Assembly: GCF_036013975.1 (NCBI RefSeq)
Contig: NZ_CP107904.1
Span: forward strand, 5,233,001 to 5,297,000
From: Kitasatospora sp. NBC_00458
GTDB taxonomy: Bacteria > Actinomycetota > Actinomycetes > Streptomycetales > Streptomycetaceae
Direction: 5' to 3'
DNA length: 64,000 nt
How positions within the stretch are numbered: the first letter of the stretch is position 1; each line of letters starts with the position of its first letter. Positions 1 through 7,782 of the stretch are shown piece by piece. A program made the position numbers and the translations under genes. The notes beneath the pieces were generated by a model. It was not told the origin of the DNA, ran no database searches, and saw only the letters and a list, made by a program, of their open reading frames with translations.

Positions 1-784
1 TGACGATCAGCCAGGACAAGCCGGTGAAGACCACCCCGTACGGCCCGAACTGGCCGATGCTGCGCGTCATCGCGCCCGGCAGGTAGACCCGCGAGGCCAC
101 CCCCAGGCCCACCGACACCGCCCCGCAGAGCAGCGCCCCCGGCAGCAGCGGCAGCCAGCGGACCCGGGCACCCAGCAGCAGGTGCTGCGTCCACCACCAG
201 ATCGCCGTCCCGCCCAGGAAGGTCAGCGGGATCCCCAGCCAGGCACCCAGGCCGAAGCCGTCCCGGACCGGGGTCTGCAGCACCAGGGTGACCAGCCAGA
301 CCAGCAGCCAGACCAGCCAGCGCCAGGCCGCCACCCTGGTCCCCGACTTCGGCAGTTCCCAGCAGCGCTCACAGACCCGCTGCATCGCCCGGCTCAGCGC
401 GGTCGCCGACAGCAGCGTCACCGCCGCGCCGAGGATCCCGAAGCCGGTGTCCTGCTCGTGGCCGGTCCCGAGCAGCTGCTGGACGGTCTGCGCCGCCTCG
501 CCCTGCAGACCCAGCTCCTTGCGGAGCGACTGCACCACGCCGTCCCGGACCGCCGCCGGGGTGAAGACCGCCACCACGAACAGCGCCGGCAGCGCACTGA
601 GGAAGGCCTGGGCGGCCAGCCGGGTCGCGCAGTCCAGCAGGTTGACCCGGATCAGCTGGCGGACGGCCCGGCCCACCAGCGGCACGTGCACGGGCAGCTC
701 GCGCGCGTATCCGGCCAGCTCCGCCGACCGCACCTTCCACCGCGCCCTCCGCCGGGCCTTCCGGCCGGTCGGCTGCTCGCTCAC
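1..784 (-). CDS. YihY/virulence factor BrkB family membrane protein (3' end beyond window)
   Basis: The reverse strand reads as one long frame from a GTG at 784 to the window edge, so the C-terminus is missing. The start is supported by a GGGAGG sequence about 8 bases upstream; an upstream ATG near 820 is in another frame and stops at once. The product opens with a basic stretch (SEQPTGRKARRRARWK), then hydrophobic segments such as FLSALPALFVVAVF, a weakly charged middle (GLQGEAAQTVQQLL) and further membrane helices (LVWLLVWLVTLVL). This pattern of repeated helices with the AQAFLSALPALF stretch is typical of YihY/BrkB inner-membrane proteins, whose molecular role is unsettled; the old RNase BN name is not supported. 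No operon partner is visible upstream, where a tRNA is transcribed divergently. Confidence 0.75.
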   Translation of the reverse strand, partial: MSEQPTGRKARRRARWKVRSAELAGYARELPVHVPLVGRAVRQLIRVNLLDCATRLAAQAFLSALPALFVVAVFTPAAVRDGVVQSLRKELGLQGEAAQTVQQLLGTGHEQDTGFGILGAAVTLLSATALSRAMQRVCERCWELPKSGTRVAAWRWLVWLLVWLVTLVLQTPVRDGFGLGAWLGIPLTFLGGTAIWWWTQHLLLGARVRWLPLLPGALLCGAVSVGLGVASRVYLPGAMTRSIGQFGPYGVVFTGLSWLIV

Positions 785-980
785 GGGCTCGTCCTCCCGA
801 CCTGGTCGCTGCGCACCATGATCGCCCGGTCCGGGGGAGCACGCATCCGGGCGGCGCGGAGACACTCCGCCGGCCCCGCCCCCTGCTCCGGATCCGCCCC
901 GACGGTCTGACCTCCCGTCGGTCCACCCACCCCGCCACCCCTCCGCCTGCAGATCCGCTAGGCTGTCAGCGGTCTTCCTC

Positions 981-1053
981 GCCTCAGTAGCTCAGGGGAT
1001 AGAGCACGGCTCTCCTAAAGCCGGTGTCGCAGGTTCGAATCCTGCCTGGGGCA
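981..1053 (+). tRNA. tRNA-Arg (anticodon CCT)
   Basis: A 73-base cloverleaf. The 5' acceptor GCCTCAG pairs with CTGGGGC, with discriminator A. The anticodon arm CGGCT/AGCCG closes the loop CTCCTAA, giving anticodon CCT, which reads AGG. The T arm carries GGTTCGAATCC. No CCA is encoded. The gene is followed after 18 bases by a strong hairpin terminator. Confidence 0.96.
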
Positions 1054-1071
1054 CAGCGGAGAACGCAGAAG

Positions 1072-1110
1072 AGGCCCAGGCCGGAGGGTGACTCCCTCCG
1101 GCCTGGGCCT
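1072..1110 (+). terminator. Hairpin terminator after tRNA-Arg
   Basis: Perfect 17-bp stem (1072-1088 with 1094-1110) around a TGACT loop, followed by CTTTCTCC. It is placed to end the tRNA-Arg transcript. Confidence 0.85.
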
Positions 1111-1111
1111 T

Positions 1112-1873
1112 TCTCCTGCCCGGCCGCCGGTCCTCCCGTGCCGATGACGTGCCACCGCCGTACCCGAGGCTCCCGGCGGAGCCTGCCCGCTGGCCCCCCC
1201 CGCGGACCGTCGTGCCCGTGCGGTCGGTGAGGGCACGGTCCCGGCCGCGGCCGTCTCCCGATCCCGGCCCGGGCTCCCGGGCGGTCGACCCGCCTCGCGA
1301 GGGTCCCCGAGCGCGGGGTCGGGCCACTCCTGGAAGCACTGCACGAGGCCACGGGAGGTGTGGTCCCCGAGGACGGGGCCGATGAGCCGCCCACACGGCG
1401 TTGGCCAGGCGGCGTGAGCCATCCACGCGAGCGCGGGGCCGGAACATCCCGAGCCGCTTCCGCAGGGCTCCGCGAGAGCCGCCCCCGCGGATGTGGGCGC
1501 GGGGCGGTGCCCGGCCCTGGGCGGGGCCGATTCCCAAGAGCGATTCCCAGGGCCGGTGGCCGATCGGCGCGGCGAGGCGTCCCCGCTGGCGCGCGGTGAT
1601 GCTTCTTGAGCCGCCGGGTCGTCGCCGGGACGTCGCCGAGCCGATCGGCTCGGCGGAGCCGAGCGTCCCCCCTCCGCCTTCGACCGGTTCCGGACGGGAC
1701 GTGCGGACTGGGCGGGCGGGTGAGGTGTTCGGGGGATGCCGGGCTCGACGGCCCCGCAGCTCACCGCCGGGGTGTCGGTGCGTCTTGTCGGTGCGTCCTG
1801 TCGGGGGGCCACCGCGGAGCGGGTCACGCCGGCCGGGGGCCCGGGCCGGCGGCGGGTTCGGGGCGAAGGGGGG
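1112..1873. other. 760-bp stretch with no recognisable gene
   Basis: Open frames exist on both strands, but all are compositionally biased to Arg, Gly, Pro and Ser with no motif, no convincing ribosome site and no consistent third-position GC pattern. I see no integrase, terminal repeat or tRNA fragment. It lies between the tRNA-Arg(CCT) terminator and the 3' end of the PAP2 gene. Confidence 0.6.
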
Positions 1874-2674
1874 TCAGCGGATCAGCCTGTCGGGGTGGCC
1901 GGTGGGCTCCTCGGCGTCCTGGGGGAGGTCGGTGGGGGAGACGAGGACGCGCTGGACCCGGGGGCGGGTGCGCCAGTCCACCCGGCGGACGTCCCGGGCC
2001 AGGGCGCCGGGGCGGGACAGTTCGATGACGACGGTGACGGTGCCGAGGACGATGCCGGCGGCCAGCCAGCCGGCGAGGACGTCGCTGGGCCAGTGCACGC
2101 CGAGGGCGACCCTGGTGAAGCCGATCGCCAGGACGGTGAAGGCGGAGACCGAGCAGGCGGTGATCTTCCCGGCGCGGCGGACCCGGTGCCAGAGCAGGCC
2201 GACCAGGACGGCGCAGGTGATCGCGGAGGCCATCGCGTGGCCGGAGGGCAGGGCCGGGCCGCCGGCGTGCGAGACCGGATCGGGGAAGGCCGGTCGCTGA
2301 CGCCCGAAGGAGAGCTTCAGGACCCACAGGCCGCCCCACCCGATCAGGGTCTGCGCCGCCACCCAGCCGGCCAGCACCCGGGCGCCGATCAGCCAGAGCC
2401 AGACCGCGACCAGCCCGAGCACCGTGCGCATGGTGACGGTGCCGCCGATGTTGGAGAGCATCTGCACCGCGGCGGTCCAGACGGTGTGCTCCGTGGCGTA
2501 GCGGTGGAGGCCGTCCACCAGCCCGTGGTCGAACCGGTCGAGCGGGCGCCAGCGGGTCTGCACCAGGGCTGCCAGGACGGCGAACAGCGCGGCACAGCCG
2601 ACCGCGAGTGCCGTGTGCCGGAGCAGGTGGCGATCACGCGGGGTGATGGTGGGCGAGCTGTTGGTCAGGTGCAT
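1874..2674 (-). CDS. PAP2 superfamily membrane phosphatase
   Basis: A 266-residue integral membrane protein of the phosphatidic acid phosphatase type 2 family. The three family signatures are present in order: K120..RP(127-128) in KLSFGRQRP, PSGH at 143-146, and R188..H194..D198 in TRVALGVHWPSD, so the active-site Arg and His residues are intact. Several hydrophobic segments surround them, placing catalysis at the outer membrane face as in known members. Likely substrates are undecaprenyl pyrophosphate or lipid phosphates; the sequence does not decide. The ATG at 2674 is chosen because GGGAAGG lies 8 bases before it; an in-frame ATG at 2734 would add 20 Arg-rich residues with no ribosome site. 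The Arg/Asp-rich tail is outside the fold. It is transcribed away from hrdD. Confidence 0.88.
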   Translation of the reverse strand: MHLTNSSPTITPRDRHLLRHTALAVGCAALFAVLAALVQTRWRPLDRFDHGLVDGLHRYATEHTVWTAAVQMLSNIGGTVTMRTVLGLVAVWLWLIGARVLAGWVAAQTLIGWGGLWVLKLSFGRQRPAFPDPVSHAGGPALPSGHAMASAITCAVLVGLLWHRVRRAGKITACSVSAFTVLAIGFTRVALGVHWPSDVLAGWLAAGIVLGTVTVVIELSRPGALARDVRRVDWRTRPRVQRVLVSPTDLPQDAEEPTGHPDRLIR

Positions 2675-3100
2675 GGCTGACACCTTCCCAGCAGGTCGTG
2701 CCGATCGAGCGCGCAGCCGATAGCGATTTGGCATCTTTTGTGCGGAGGACCTGCGTGCGCCGGGGGGCGGGTGCCACGCGCGCGGGAACGCGGGTGGCGG
2801 CCCGGGGGTTCACGGAAGGGGGAGGCGCGCGGGCGTGCGCCGTGGGCGGTGCCGGAGCGTGTCCGACGGAAGGCCGGCCGCCACGGAAACGGCACCTCCG
2901 GTGCCCGGTCGGTCACCCTCCGTTCGATGGTGGGGTGAAAACCGGCAGGATACTGCATCGCGGGAAGAATCTGAGCGACTTGGGAATGTTGTCCGGAATC
3001 TGTTCGTTGGATCGTTACGTGTGAGGCCCTGCGGGCCCGCACTTCTTGCCCTCTCCGGGCAGGCAGGCAGACCTCGGCAACACCAGCAAAGGGAGCAAGC
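2675..3100. other. Divergent intergenic region between PAP2 gene and hrdD
   Basis: 426 bases carrying promoters for both flanking genes. The part nearest hrdD (about 2935-3040) is markedly less GC-rich than its surroundings. I could not fix a -35/-10 pair with confidence. A direct GGCAGGCAGGCAG run lies about 45 bases before hrdD. No gene is seen. Confidence 0.5.
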
Positions 3101-4072
3101 ATGGCCACCCGTGCCGTCGTTCGCGACAGGGCCGACCGGACTCGCGCGGCCCGCCCGACCAACCTTGAGGCCGACCGTGACCTGGTCGGCATGTACCTCG
3201 ACGAGATCGCCAGGACGCCCCTGCTCGATGCCGCCGAGGAGGTCGAGCTCTCGCTGCGGATCGAGGCCGGCGTGTACGCCCAGCACCTGCTGGAGGAGGA
3301 CGGGCTTCCCGCGGGCATGAAGCGCGAGGAGCTGGAGGCGATAGCCGAGGACGCCGAGCGCGCCAAGGACGTCTTCATCCGGTCCAACCTCCGTCTCGTG
3401 GTGGCCGTCGCCCGGCGCTACCCGCGCAGCGGACTGCCGCTGCTGGACCTCATCCAGGAGGGCAACGCGGGCCTGGTGAGGGCGGTCGAGAAGTTCGACT
3501 ACGCCAAGGGCTTCAAGTTCTCCACCTACGCGACCTGGTGGATCCGGCAGGCGATCACCCGGTCGATCGCCGACCAGTCGCGCACGATCCGGCTGCCCGT
3601 CCACCTGGTGGAGGAGCTGGGCCGGATCCGCCGGGTGCAGCGGGAGAAGTCCAAGGAGCTCGGCAGGGAGGCCGACCCGTCCGAGATCGCGGCCGAGCTG
3701 GACACCACCGAGGCCCGGATCAAGGACGTGCTGGACTGGGCGCGCGACCCGGTCAGCCTGAACATGTCGGTCGACGACGAGGGTGAGACCCAGTTCGGGG
3801 ACCTTGTCGAGGACACCGGCGCGACCTCCCCGGAGGACGCCGTGATGGTCATGCTCCGCCGCGAGGAGCTGGACGACCTGATCGGGCGGCTGGACGACCG
3901 CACGGCCTCGATCATCCGGTCGCGGTACGGGATGGAGGACGGCCGCGAGCGCACCCTGACCGAGGTGGGCAAGCAGCACGGACTGACCAGGGAGCGGATC
4001 CGCCAGATCGAGAAGCACGCGCTGGCCGAGCTGAAGAAGATCGCCGATCACGCGGGCTTCGAGGCGGCGTGA
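3101..4072 (+). CDS. hrdD: RNA polymerase sigma factor, HrdD-type (group 2 sigma-70)
   Basis: A 323-residue non-essential-type sigma-70 factor that directs RNA polymerase core to promoters. Region 1.2 is ADRDLVGMYLDEIARTPLL (25-42). Regions 2.1-2.4 run from VFIRSNLRLVVAVARRYPRS to LLDLIQEGNAGLVRAVEKF, FKFSTYATWWIRQAI and the DNA-melting stretch up to residue 168. Region 4.2 is the helix-turn-helix LTEVGKQHGLTRERIRQIE near the C-terminus. It lacks the long acidic N-terminal region 1.1 of the principal factor HrdB, so it is a group 2 factor; the MATRAV start and overall wording match Streptomyces HrdD best, HrdA being the alternative. ATG at 3101 follows AAAGGGAG at 5-base spacing. A perfect palindromic terminator follows. 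In Streptomyces hrdD is under stress-responsive control; I could not confirm an ECF promoter here. Confidence 0.9.
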   Translation: MATRAVVRDRADRTRAARPTNLEADRDLVGMYLDEIARTPLLDAAEEVELSLRIEAGVYAQHLLEEDGLPAGMKREELEAIAEDAERAKDVFIRSNLRLVVAVARRYPRSGLPLLDLIQEGNAGLVRAVEKFDYAKGFKFSTYATWWIRQAITRSIADQSRTIRLPVHLVEELGRIRRVQREKSKELGREADPSEIAAELDTTEARIKDVLDWARDPVSLNMSVDDEGETQFGDLVEDTGATSPEDAVMVMLRREELDDLIGRLDDRTASIIRSRYGMEDGRERTLTEVGKQHGLTRERIRQIEKHALAELKKIADHAGFEAA

Positions 4073-4100
4073 CGGCCGTCGGCCGGAGGGCCGGGGCCCA

Positions 4101-4136
4101 GTGGGCCCGGTGCGGAGCGCTCCGCACCGGGCCCAC
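4101..4136 (+). terminator. Perfect 36-bp palindrome after hrdD
   Basis: Two 18-base arms (4101-4118 and 4119-4136) are exact reverse complements with no spacer, starting GTGGGCCCGG. There is no T-tract, as usual for actinomycete terminators. It lies 28 bases after the hrdD stop. Confidence 0.75.
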
Positions 4137-4215
4137 GTCCGTGTGGCGGCGGTGGTGGGGGCGGGGCTTCTAGGCTGTAGGGGCGGGCGGGGGATCGACG
4201 AAGGCGGCGGACGGC

Positions 4216-4491
4216 ATGGGTGACGGTGTGAGCGGCGTGGACGGCGGAGACGGGTCGGTGGAGAAGGTGCGGACGGACACCGCGGCGGAGGACGGGCGGG
4301 AGCAGGTCGGGGACGACCGGACGGGGGCCCGCACCCCGGAGCGGGCCCGGCTGGTCTTCCGCGACCCGCTGGACCAGCAGTCCCGGGACGACACCGACGC
4401 CGGCTGGGGCAGCCGCCCGGGGGCGGGGGAGAGCGGTGGACGGGGGCTGGACTGGTACCTGAGCCAGCGCCCGCCGCACCACGGCGACTGA
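4216..4491 (+). CDS. Small conserved actinobacterial protein of unknown function
   Basis: A 91-residue hydrophilic protein. The N-terminal 45 residues are acidic and of low complexity; the conserved part is RLVFRDPLDQQSRDDTDAGW followed by a Gly-rich link and the tail LDWYLSQRPPHH. I recall the FRDPLDxQSxDDTDxGWG and PPHH elements from short hypothetical proteins common in Streptomyces, with no assigned function. There is no signal peptide, membrane helix or cysteine motif. The ATG at 4216 has only a weak GAAGG 12 bases upstream. A TAGGCT hexamer at 4171-4176 is a plausible -10 for its own promoter. It converges on mscL. Confidence 0.7.
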   Translation: MGDGVSGVDGGDGSVEKVRTDTAAEDGREQVGDDRTGARTPERARLVFRDPLDQQSRDDTDAGWGSRPGAGESGGRGLDWYLSQRPPHHGD

Positions 4492-4535
4492 GCGGCGACG
4501 GCGACTGAGCGGCGGCCGGCGCCGGTCGCTGCGCC

Positions 4536-4955
4536 TCAGCGGGCCTGGGAGACCAGGGCGTCGCGGATCTCGGTGAGCAGGGTGACCTCCTTGACCTCGG
4601 CCTCGGCCTGGACCTCCTCCAGGGTCTTGCGGTTGGCGGTGTACCTGGTCATCGGCAGGATGAGGCAGAAGTAGACGACGGCGGCGGTGATCAGGAACTG
4701 CAGCACCGCGCTCAGCACGCTGCCCCAGAGGATGAGGATCCCGGACGCGACCTCACCGTTCGCGCCCAGCTCGCAGGGGCCCTTGAGGCAGGAGCTGTAG
4801 GACGCGAGGTCCTTGGCTCCGAACAGGCCGACGATCGGATTGATCACGCCCTTGACGAAGGCGTTGATGACGTTGGTGAAAGCCGCGCCGATGACCACGG
4901 CGACGGCCAGCTCGACGACATTTCCACGCAACAGGAATTTTTTGAAGCCTTTCAT
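4536..4955 (-). CDS. mscL: Large-conductance mechanosensitive channel MscL
   Basis: A 139-residue channel that opens under membrane tension during hypo-osmotic shock. The N-terminal FKKFLLRGNVVELAVAVVIG matches the amphipathic S1 helix and the pore-lining TM1. A periplasmic loop with two cysteines (SSCLKGPCELG) follows, then TM2 (LQFLITAAVVYFCLILPM) and the charged C-terminal helix bundle (RKTLEEVQAEAEVKEVTLLTEI). Length matches the family. The two loop cysteines could form a disulfide. The ATG at 4955 gives the usual short N-terminus, but there is no convincing ribosome site: the preceding bases contain a small perfect hairpin (AACGAC-GAA-GTCGTT). See the finding on the region upstream. Confidence 0.93.
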   Translation of the reverse strand: MKGFKKFLLRGNVVELAVAVVIGAAFTNVINAFVKGVINPIVGLFGAKDLASYSSCLKGPCELGANGEVASGILILWGSVLSAVLQFLITAAVVYFCLILPMTRYTANRKTLEEVQAEAEVKEVTLLTEIRDALVSQAR

Positions 4956-4984
4956 GCCGCGTGAACGACGAAGTCGTTTTCCGG

Positions 4985-5278
4985 TTACGGGTGATCTTTC
5001 GCTCCCTCCGATTGACAACCCGTTCGGTCGACGGGTGGCGTCCCGGGTGGGGGGAGACCCGCCCGCGCGGGGCCGAGGGCGAGTGCCGCGGCCGCGGCGA
5101 GCAGGAGCAGGAGCGGCACCCCGGGGCGGTGCCGGAGCGCCTGCCGGAACCGGTGCCCGCGCCCGCCTCCCTGCCTGATCGGCGGGAACGACGGCACCGG
5201 CTGCCGCGGTGGGACGCTCGGCGCGGGCAGTGGAGGGAGCGGGAGGGGCAGCGGGCGGGAGGGGCTTCTGGTCGGCAT
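4985..5278 (-). pseudogene. Probable 5' stump of a secreted SAF/RcpC-type protein gene
   Basis: A 97-codon frame from an ATG at 5278: a Pro/Ser-rich leader (MPTRSPSRPLPLPLPPLPAP), FPPIRQ and a basic stretch, then a hydrophobic run (LLLLLAAAAALALGPARAG). Third positions are strongly G/C until about PPVDR; the last dozen codons (GGT TGT CAA ... AAA GAT) lose that bias and the frame stops. In Streptomyces I recall a gene with this kind of N-terminus beside mscL that encodes a protein with a SAF/RcpC domain; no such domain follows here. I infer a deletion that removed the C-terminal domain. It could instead be a short secreted protein. Confidence 0.4.
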
Positions 5279-5494
5279 GGGCACCACCGGTGGTCGCAGG
5301 GTGCCGACCCCCGGCCGGTCCGTCTCCGGTCGGCCTCGGGTCGGCTGCTCGTGACGCACACTCTGGGCCGCCCGCGCGACGGGCGGGATTCTTTGTCCTC
5401 AGCCTGTGGATAACCGGGGGCTGTGGATGACACGTGTCGCCCGGACGTGTGAATGCATGGGCCGTTCGGGGGAGCGTCGGAAATCCGGGAATGC

Positions 5495-5540
5495 GAACGG
5501 CCCGCCGCACCCGCATGCTCGCGGGTTCGACGGGCCGTTC
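5495..5540 (-). terminator. Hairpin downstream of the FmdB gene
   Basis: Outer arms GAACGGCCCG (5495-5504) and CGGGCCGTTC (5531-5540) are exact complements; inside, ACCCGC (5509-5514) pairs with GCGGGT (5521-5526). It lies 94 bases beyond the fmdB stop, beyond the tandem repeat. Confidence 0.6.
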
Positions 5541-5550
5541 GATGATCTGG

Positions 5551-5606
5551 TCCGGCAGTCCGGCAGTCCGGCAGTCCGGCAGTCCGGCAGTCCGGCGGTC
5601 CGGCAG
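5551..5606. repeat. Seven tandem copies of an 8-bp unit
   Basis: TCCGGCAG is repeated seven times without spacer (one copy has TCCGGCGG). It lies between the fmdB stop and its terminator hairpin, in non-coding DNA. The copy number is likely to vary between strains. Confidence 0.9.
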
Positions 5607-5633
5607 TGCCGGGTCCGGTCGCTGTCGCGGAGG

Positions 5634-5939
5634 TCAGCCTGCCGCGGGAGCCGGGCTCGCGGCGGGGGCGGAGCCGCCCGAGGACGAGGACGGGGCCGGG
5701 GTCGACGACGAGGACGACGCCGACGAGGACGTGGACGACGAGCTCACCGAGCTGCTGGAGGAGGAGCGGCTGTCGGTCCGGTAGAAACCGGAGCCCTTGA
5801 AGACCACGCCCACGGCGGAGAAGACCTTGCGAAGGCGTCCCTCGCAGTCGGGGCAGGTGGTCAGCGGCTCGTCGGTGAACTTCTGCACCGCCTCCAGGCC
5901 GTTGCCGCACTCGGTGCACTGGTACTGGTACGTGGGCAC
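5634..5939 (-). CDS. FmdB family zinc-ribbon protein
   Basis: A 101-residue protein. The first 52 residues form the FmdB regulatory zinc ribbon: PTYQYQCTECG with C8-x2-C11, and CPDCEGRLRKVFSAVGVVFKGSGFY with C29-x2-C32, giving four zinc-ligand cysteines. The remainder is a long Ser-run (about residues 58-88) with Pro/Ala, probably disordered. FmdB-type ribbons are widespread and their role is unproven; regulation of amide-utilisation genes was the first suggestion. The GTG at 5939 has a near-perfect ribosome site (GGAGGAAGACAA). The gene is downstream of and co-directional with the MFS exporter, 137 bases away. Confidence 0.85.
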   Translation of the reverse strand: MPTYQYQCTECGNGLEAVQKFTDEPLTTCPDCEGRLRKVFSAVGVVFKGSGFYRTDSRSSSSSSVSSSSTSSSASSSSSTPAPSSSSGGSAPAASPAPAAG

Positions 5940-6076
5940 TTGTCTTCCTCCTGGCACTCTCGCCTGATGAGTGCTAACGATGGTCAATGATGCGGCATTC
6001 CGCTGGATCAGTCCAGCGACTCGGGTGTGAGATGAGTCCGGCCGGTCGCCGGGACGCCGCCCGCCCCGCCCGGCGC

Positions 6077-7459
6077 TCAGCCCTTGGCGGCGCCCACCAG
6101 CTGCGGAGCGACGGCCGTGCCGGTGCCCGACCCGGACCCGGTGCCCGCACCGGCGGCCACCGCGCCCCCGGCTCCGGCGGAGGGCGCGACCAGCAGCCCC
6201 CGCAGGGCGACCAGCGCGGCCAGGCCCAGTCCGGCGCCGGCCACCGGCACCAGGAACCCGGCCGAGGGCCCGTTCCCGTCGACCAGCTGGCCGGCCACCA
6301 TCGACCCGACCGCCAGGCCCAGGCCGATGGCGCCGGTCAGCCAGGTGAAGGCCTCGGTCTTGGCGCCGTCCTCGACCAGCGTTTCGACCAGCGTGTACCC
6401 GGTGATCAGGGTCGGCGCGATGGCCAGGCCGCAGAACAGCCCGGCGACCGCCAGCGAGACCAGGTCGGGCATCGCCCAGAGCGTCGAGCACCCCAGCACC
6501 AGGAGCGCGTAGCTGGCGAGCATGCGGTGCCGGGCGGCGGGCCGCCAGGCGACCATGCCGTACAGCACCCCGGCCAGCATCGAGCCGCCGGCGAAGATCC
6601 CGTACACGGTGCCGCTGGCCCCGGGCCGTCCGACCGACTCGGTGAACGCGGCCACCGAGACCTGCATCGCGCCGAAGACGGTGCCGACGCCCAGGAACGC
6701 GCCGGCCAGCAGCCTGACCCCGGGCGAGGCGAGGGCGGAGACCCGGCGGGCGCCCGGAACGTGCGGGTGCAGCGCGGGCGCGGTGCGCCGCTGGGCGGCG
6801 AACGCGAGCCCGCCGACGACGGTGAGCGCGGCCTCGGCGATCAGTCCGGTCGCCGGGTTGACCGTGGCGGCGATGGCCGAGGCCAGCACCGGGCCGATCA
6901 CGAAGGTGAACTCGTCGGTCACCGACTCGAAGGCGAAGGCGGTGTTCAGCTTGGCCGGCGGTGCGCCCTCCGCGGAGAGCTTGGCCACCCAGCGGGCCCG
7001 GACCATCGCACCGATCTGCGGCACGGAGGCACCGGCCGCCGCGGCGGCGAGGAAGAGGCTCCAGACCGGGGCGTGGCCGAGTGCCAGCGCGATCAGCGCA
7101 CCGACCGAGACGGCGTGCACCAGCACGGTCGGCACCAGGACGGCGGCCTGGCCGAAGCGGTCGGCCAGCCGGCCGGTCTGCGGCCCGATCAGGGCCTGGG
7201 CGACGGCGGAGACGGCGGCGGCGGTGCCGGCGGTGCCGTAGGAGCCGTGGGTGTCGCGGATCAGCAGCAGGATGCCGAGGCTGAGCATCGCGTAGGGGAG
7301 CCGGGCGGCGAAGGCGGGGACGAGGAACGTCCAGGCTCCGGGGGTGCGCAGCAGCGCGCCGTACCCGACCCGGGCGGGGGCGGTGTCGGCGCGGTCCTCG
7401 GGCGCGGCGGGCAGGTCCTGCCCGGGCATGGCGTCGTCGACCGTTCGGCGGGCCGTCAC
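6077..7459 (-). CDS. MFS transporter, probable drug or small-molecule exporter
   Basis: A 460-residue major facilitator protein with about 12 hydrophobic helices. The loop after helix 2 reads GPQTGRLADRFGQ, the MFS motif A (GxLaDrxG). The central loop carries a basic patch (AAQRRTAPAL), as expected between the two six-helix halves. The tail is Gly/Ala/Ser-rich. The substrate cannot be read from sequence. The GTG at 7459 is chosen because GGAAGGACCGACC precedes it; longer in-frame versions up to 7621 would be translated across a terminator hairpin and are unlikely. The leader terminator (7500-7548) suggests control by attenuation. Confidence 0.82.
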   Translation of the reverse strand: MTARRTVDDAMPGQDLPAAPEDRADTAPARVGYGALLRTPGAWTFLVPAFAARLPYAMLSLGILLLIRDTHGSYGTAGTAAAVSAVAQALIGPQTGRLADRFGQAAVLVPTVLVHAVSVGALIALALGHAPVWSLFLAAAAAGASVPQIGAMVRARWVAKLSAEGAPPAKLNTAFAFESVTDEFTFVIGPVLASAIAATVNPATGLIAEAALTVVGGLAFAAQRRTAPALHPHVPGARRVSALASPGVRLLAGAFLGVGTVFGAMQVSVAAFTESVGRPGASGTVYGIFAGGSMLAGVLYGMVAWRPAARHRMLASYALLVLGCSTLWAMPDLVSLAVAGLFCGLAIAPTLITGYTLVETLVEDGAKTEAFTWLTGAIGLGLAVGSMVAGQLVDGNGPSAGFLVPVAGAGLGLAALVALRGLLVAPSAGAGGAVAAGAGTGSGSGTGTAVAPQLVGAAKG

Positions 7460-7499
7460 GGTCGGTCCTTCCTGCTGCCTGGTAGCGCGGCAGGGCATG

Positions 7500-7548
7500 A
7501 AAAAGCCCCGACGGCGCCGAGAGTCGTCCTCTCGCGCGTCGACCGGGG
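7500..7548 (-). terminator. Intrinsic terminator in the leader of the MFS gene (candidate attenuator)
   Basis: Read on the minus strand, CCCCG at the 5' side pairs with CGGGG; inside, CGAGAG pairs with CTCTCG around GACGA, with intervening GC pairs. TTTTT follows directly. The T-run ends about 40 bases before the GTG start of the exporter, and no other gene lies between, so the structure sits in that gene's own 5' leader. Confidence 0.7.
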
Positions 7549-7782
7549 TAGATACCGGGCCGGCCGGCGGGGTCACCGCGGGTCGGACCGCGGCCGCCGA
7601 GCGGTCGCGCCAACTCTGCATCAGGCAGATGCTGGGGATGTGTCATCCAGAGTAGCTATACGCGCGTAGATGGCGCGCTTCCCTCCACAATACAGGGCAT
7701 GTCCAAAGCTGTCCTGCCTATCGAAGGTGAATGCCGGCCGAACGTCCCATAGCCGGAACGTCGGCCCGGCACCCCGGAGCGC

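Noticed and set aside
984..1827. Three overlapping reverse frames of 136-270 codons beside the tRNA-Arg
   Set aside because: They run through the tRNA antisense (giving GFEPATPAL-type peptides) and are Arg/Gly/Pro/Ser-biased with no motif, ribosome site or coding-like third-position pattern.
2988..3040. A SigR/SigE-type promoter (GGAAT...GTTAC) before hrdD
   Set aside because: The spacing between the two elements is about 14 bases, too short for the known ECF promoter classes in Streptomyces.
7459..7621. A longer MFS protein starting at 7621
   Set aside because: The additional codons cross a terminator hairpin, and a strong ribosome site precedes the GTG at 7459.
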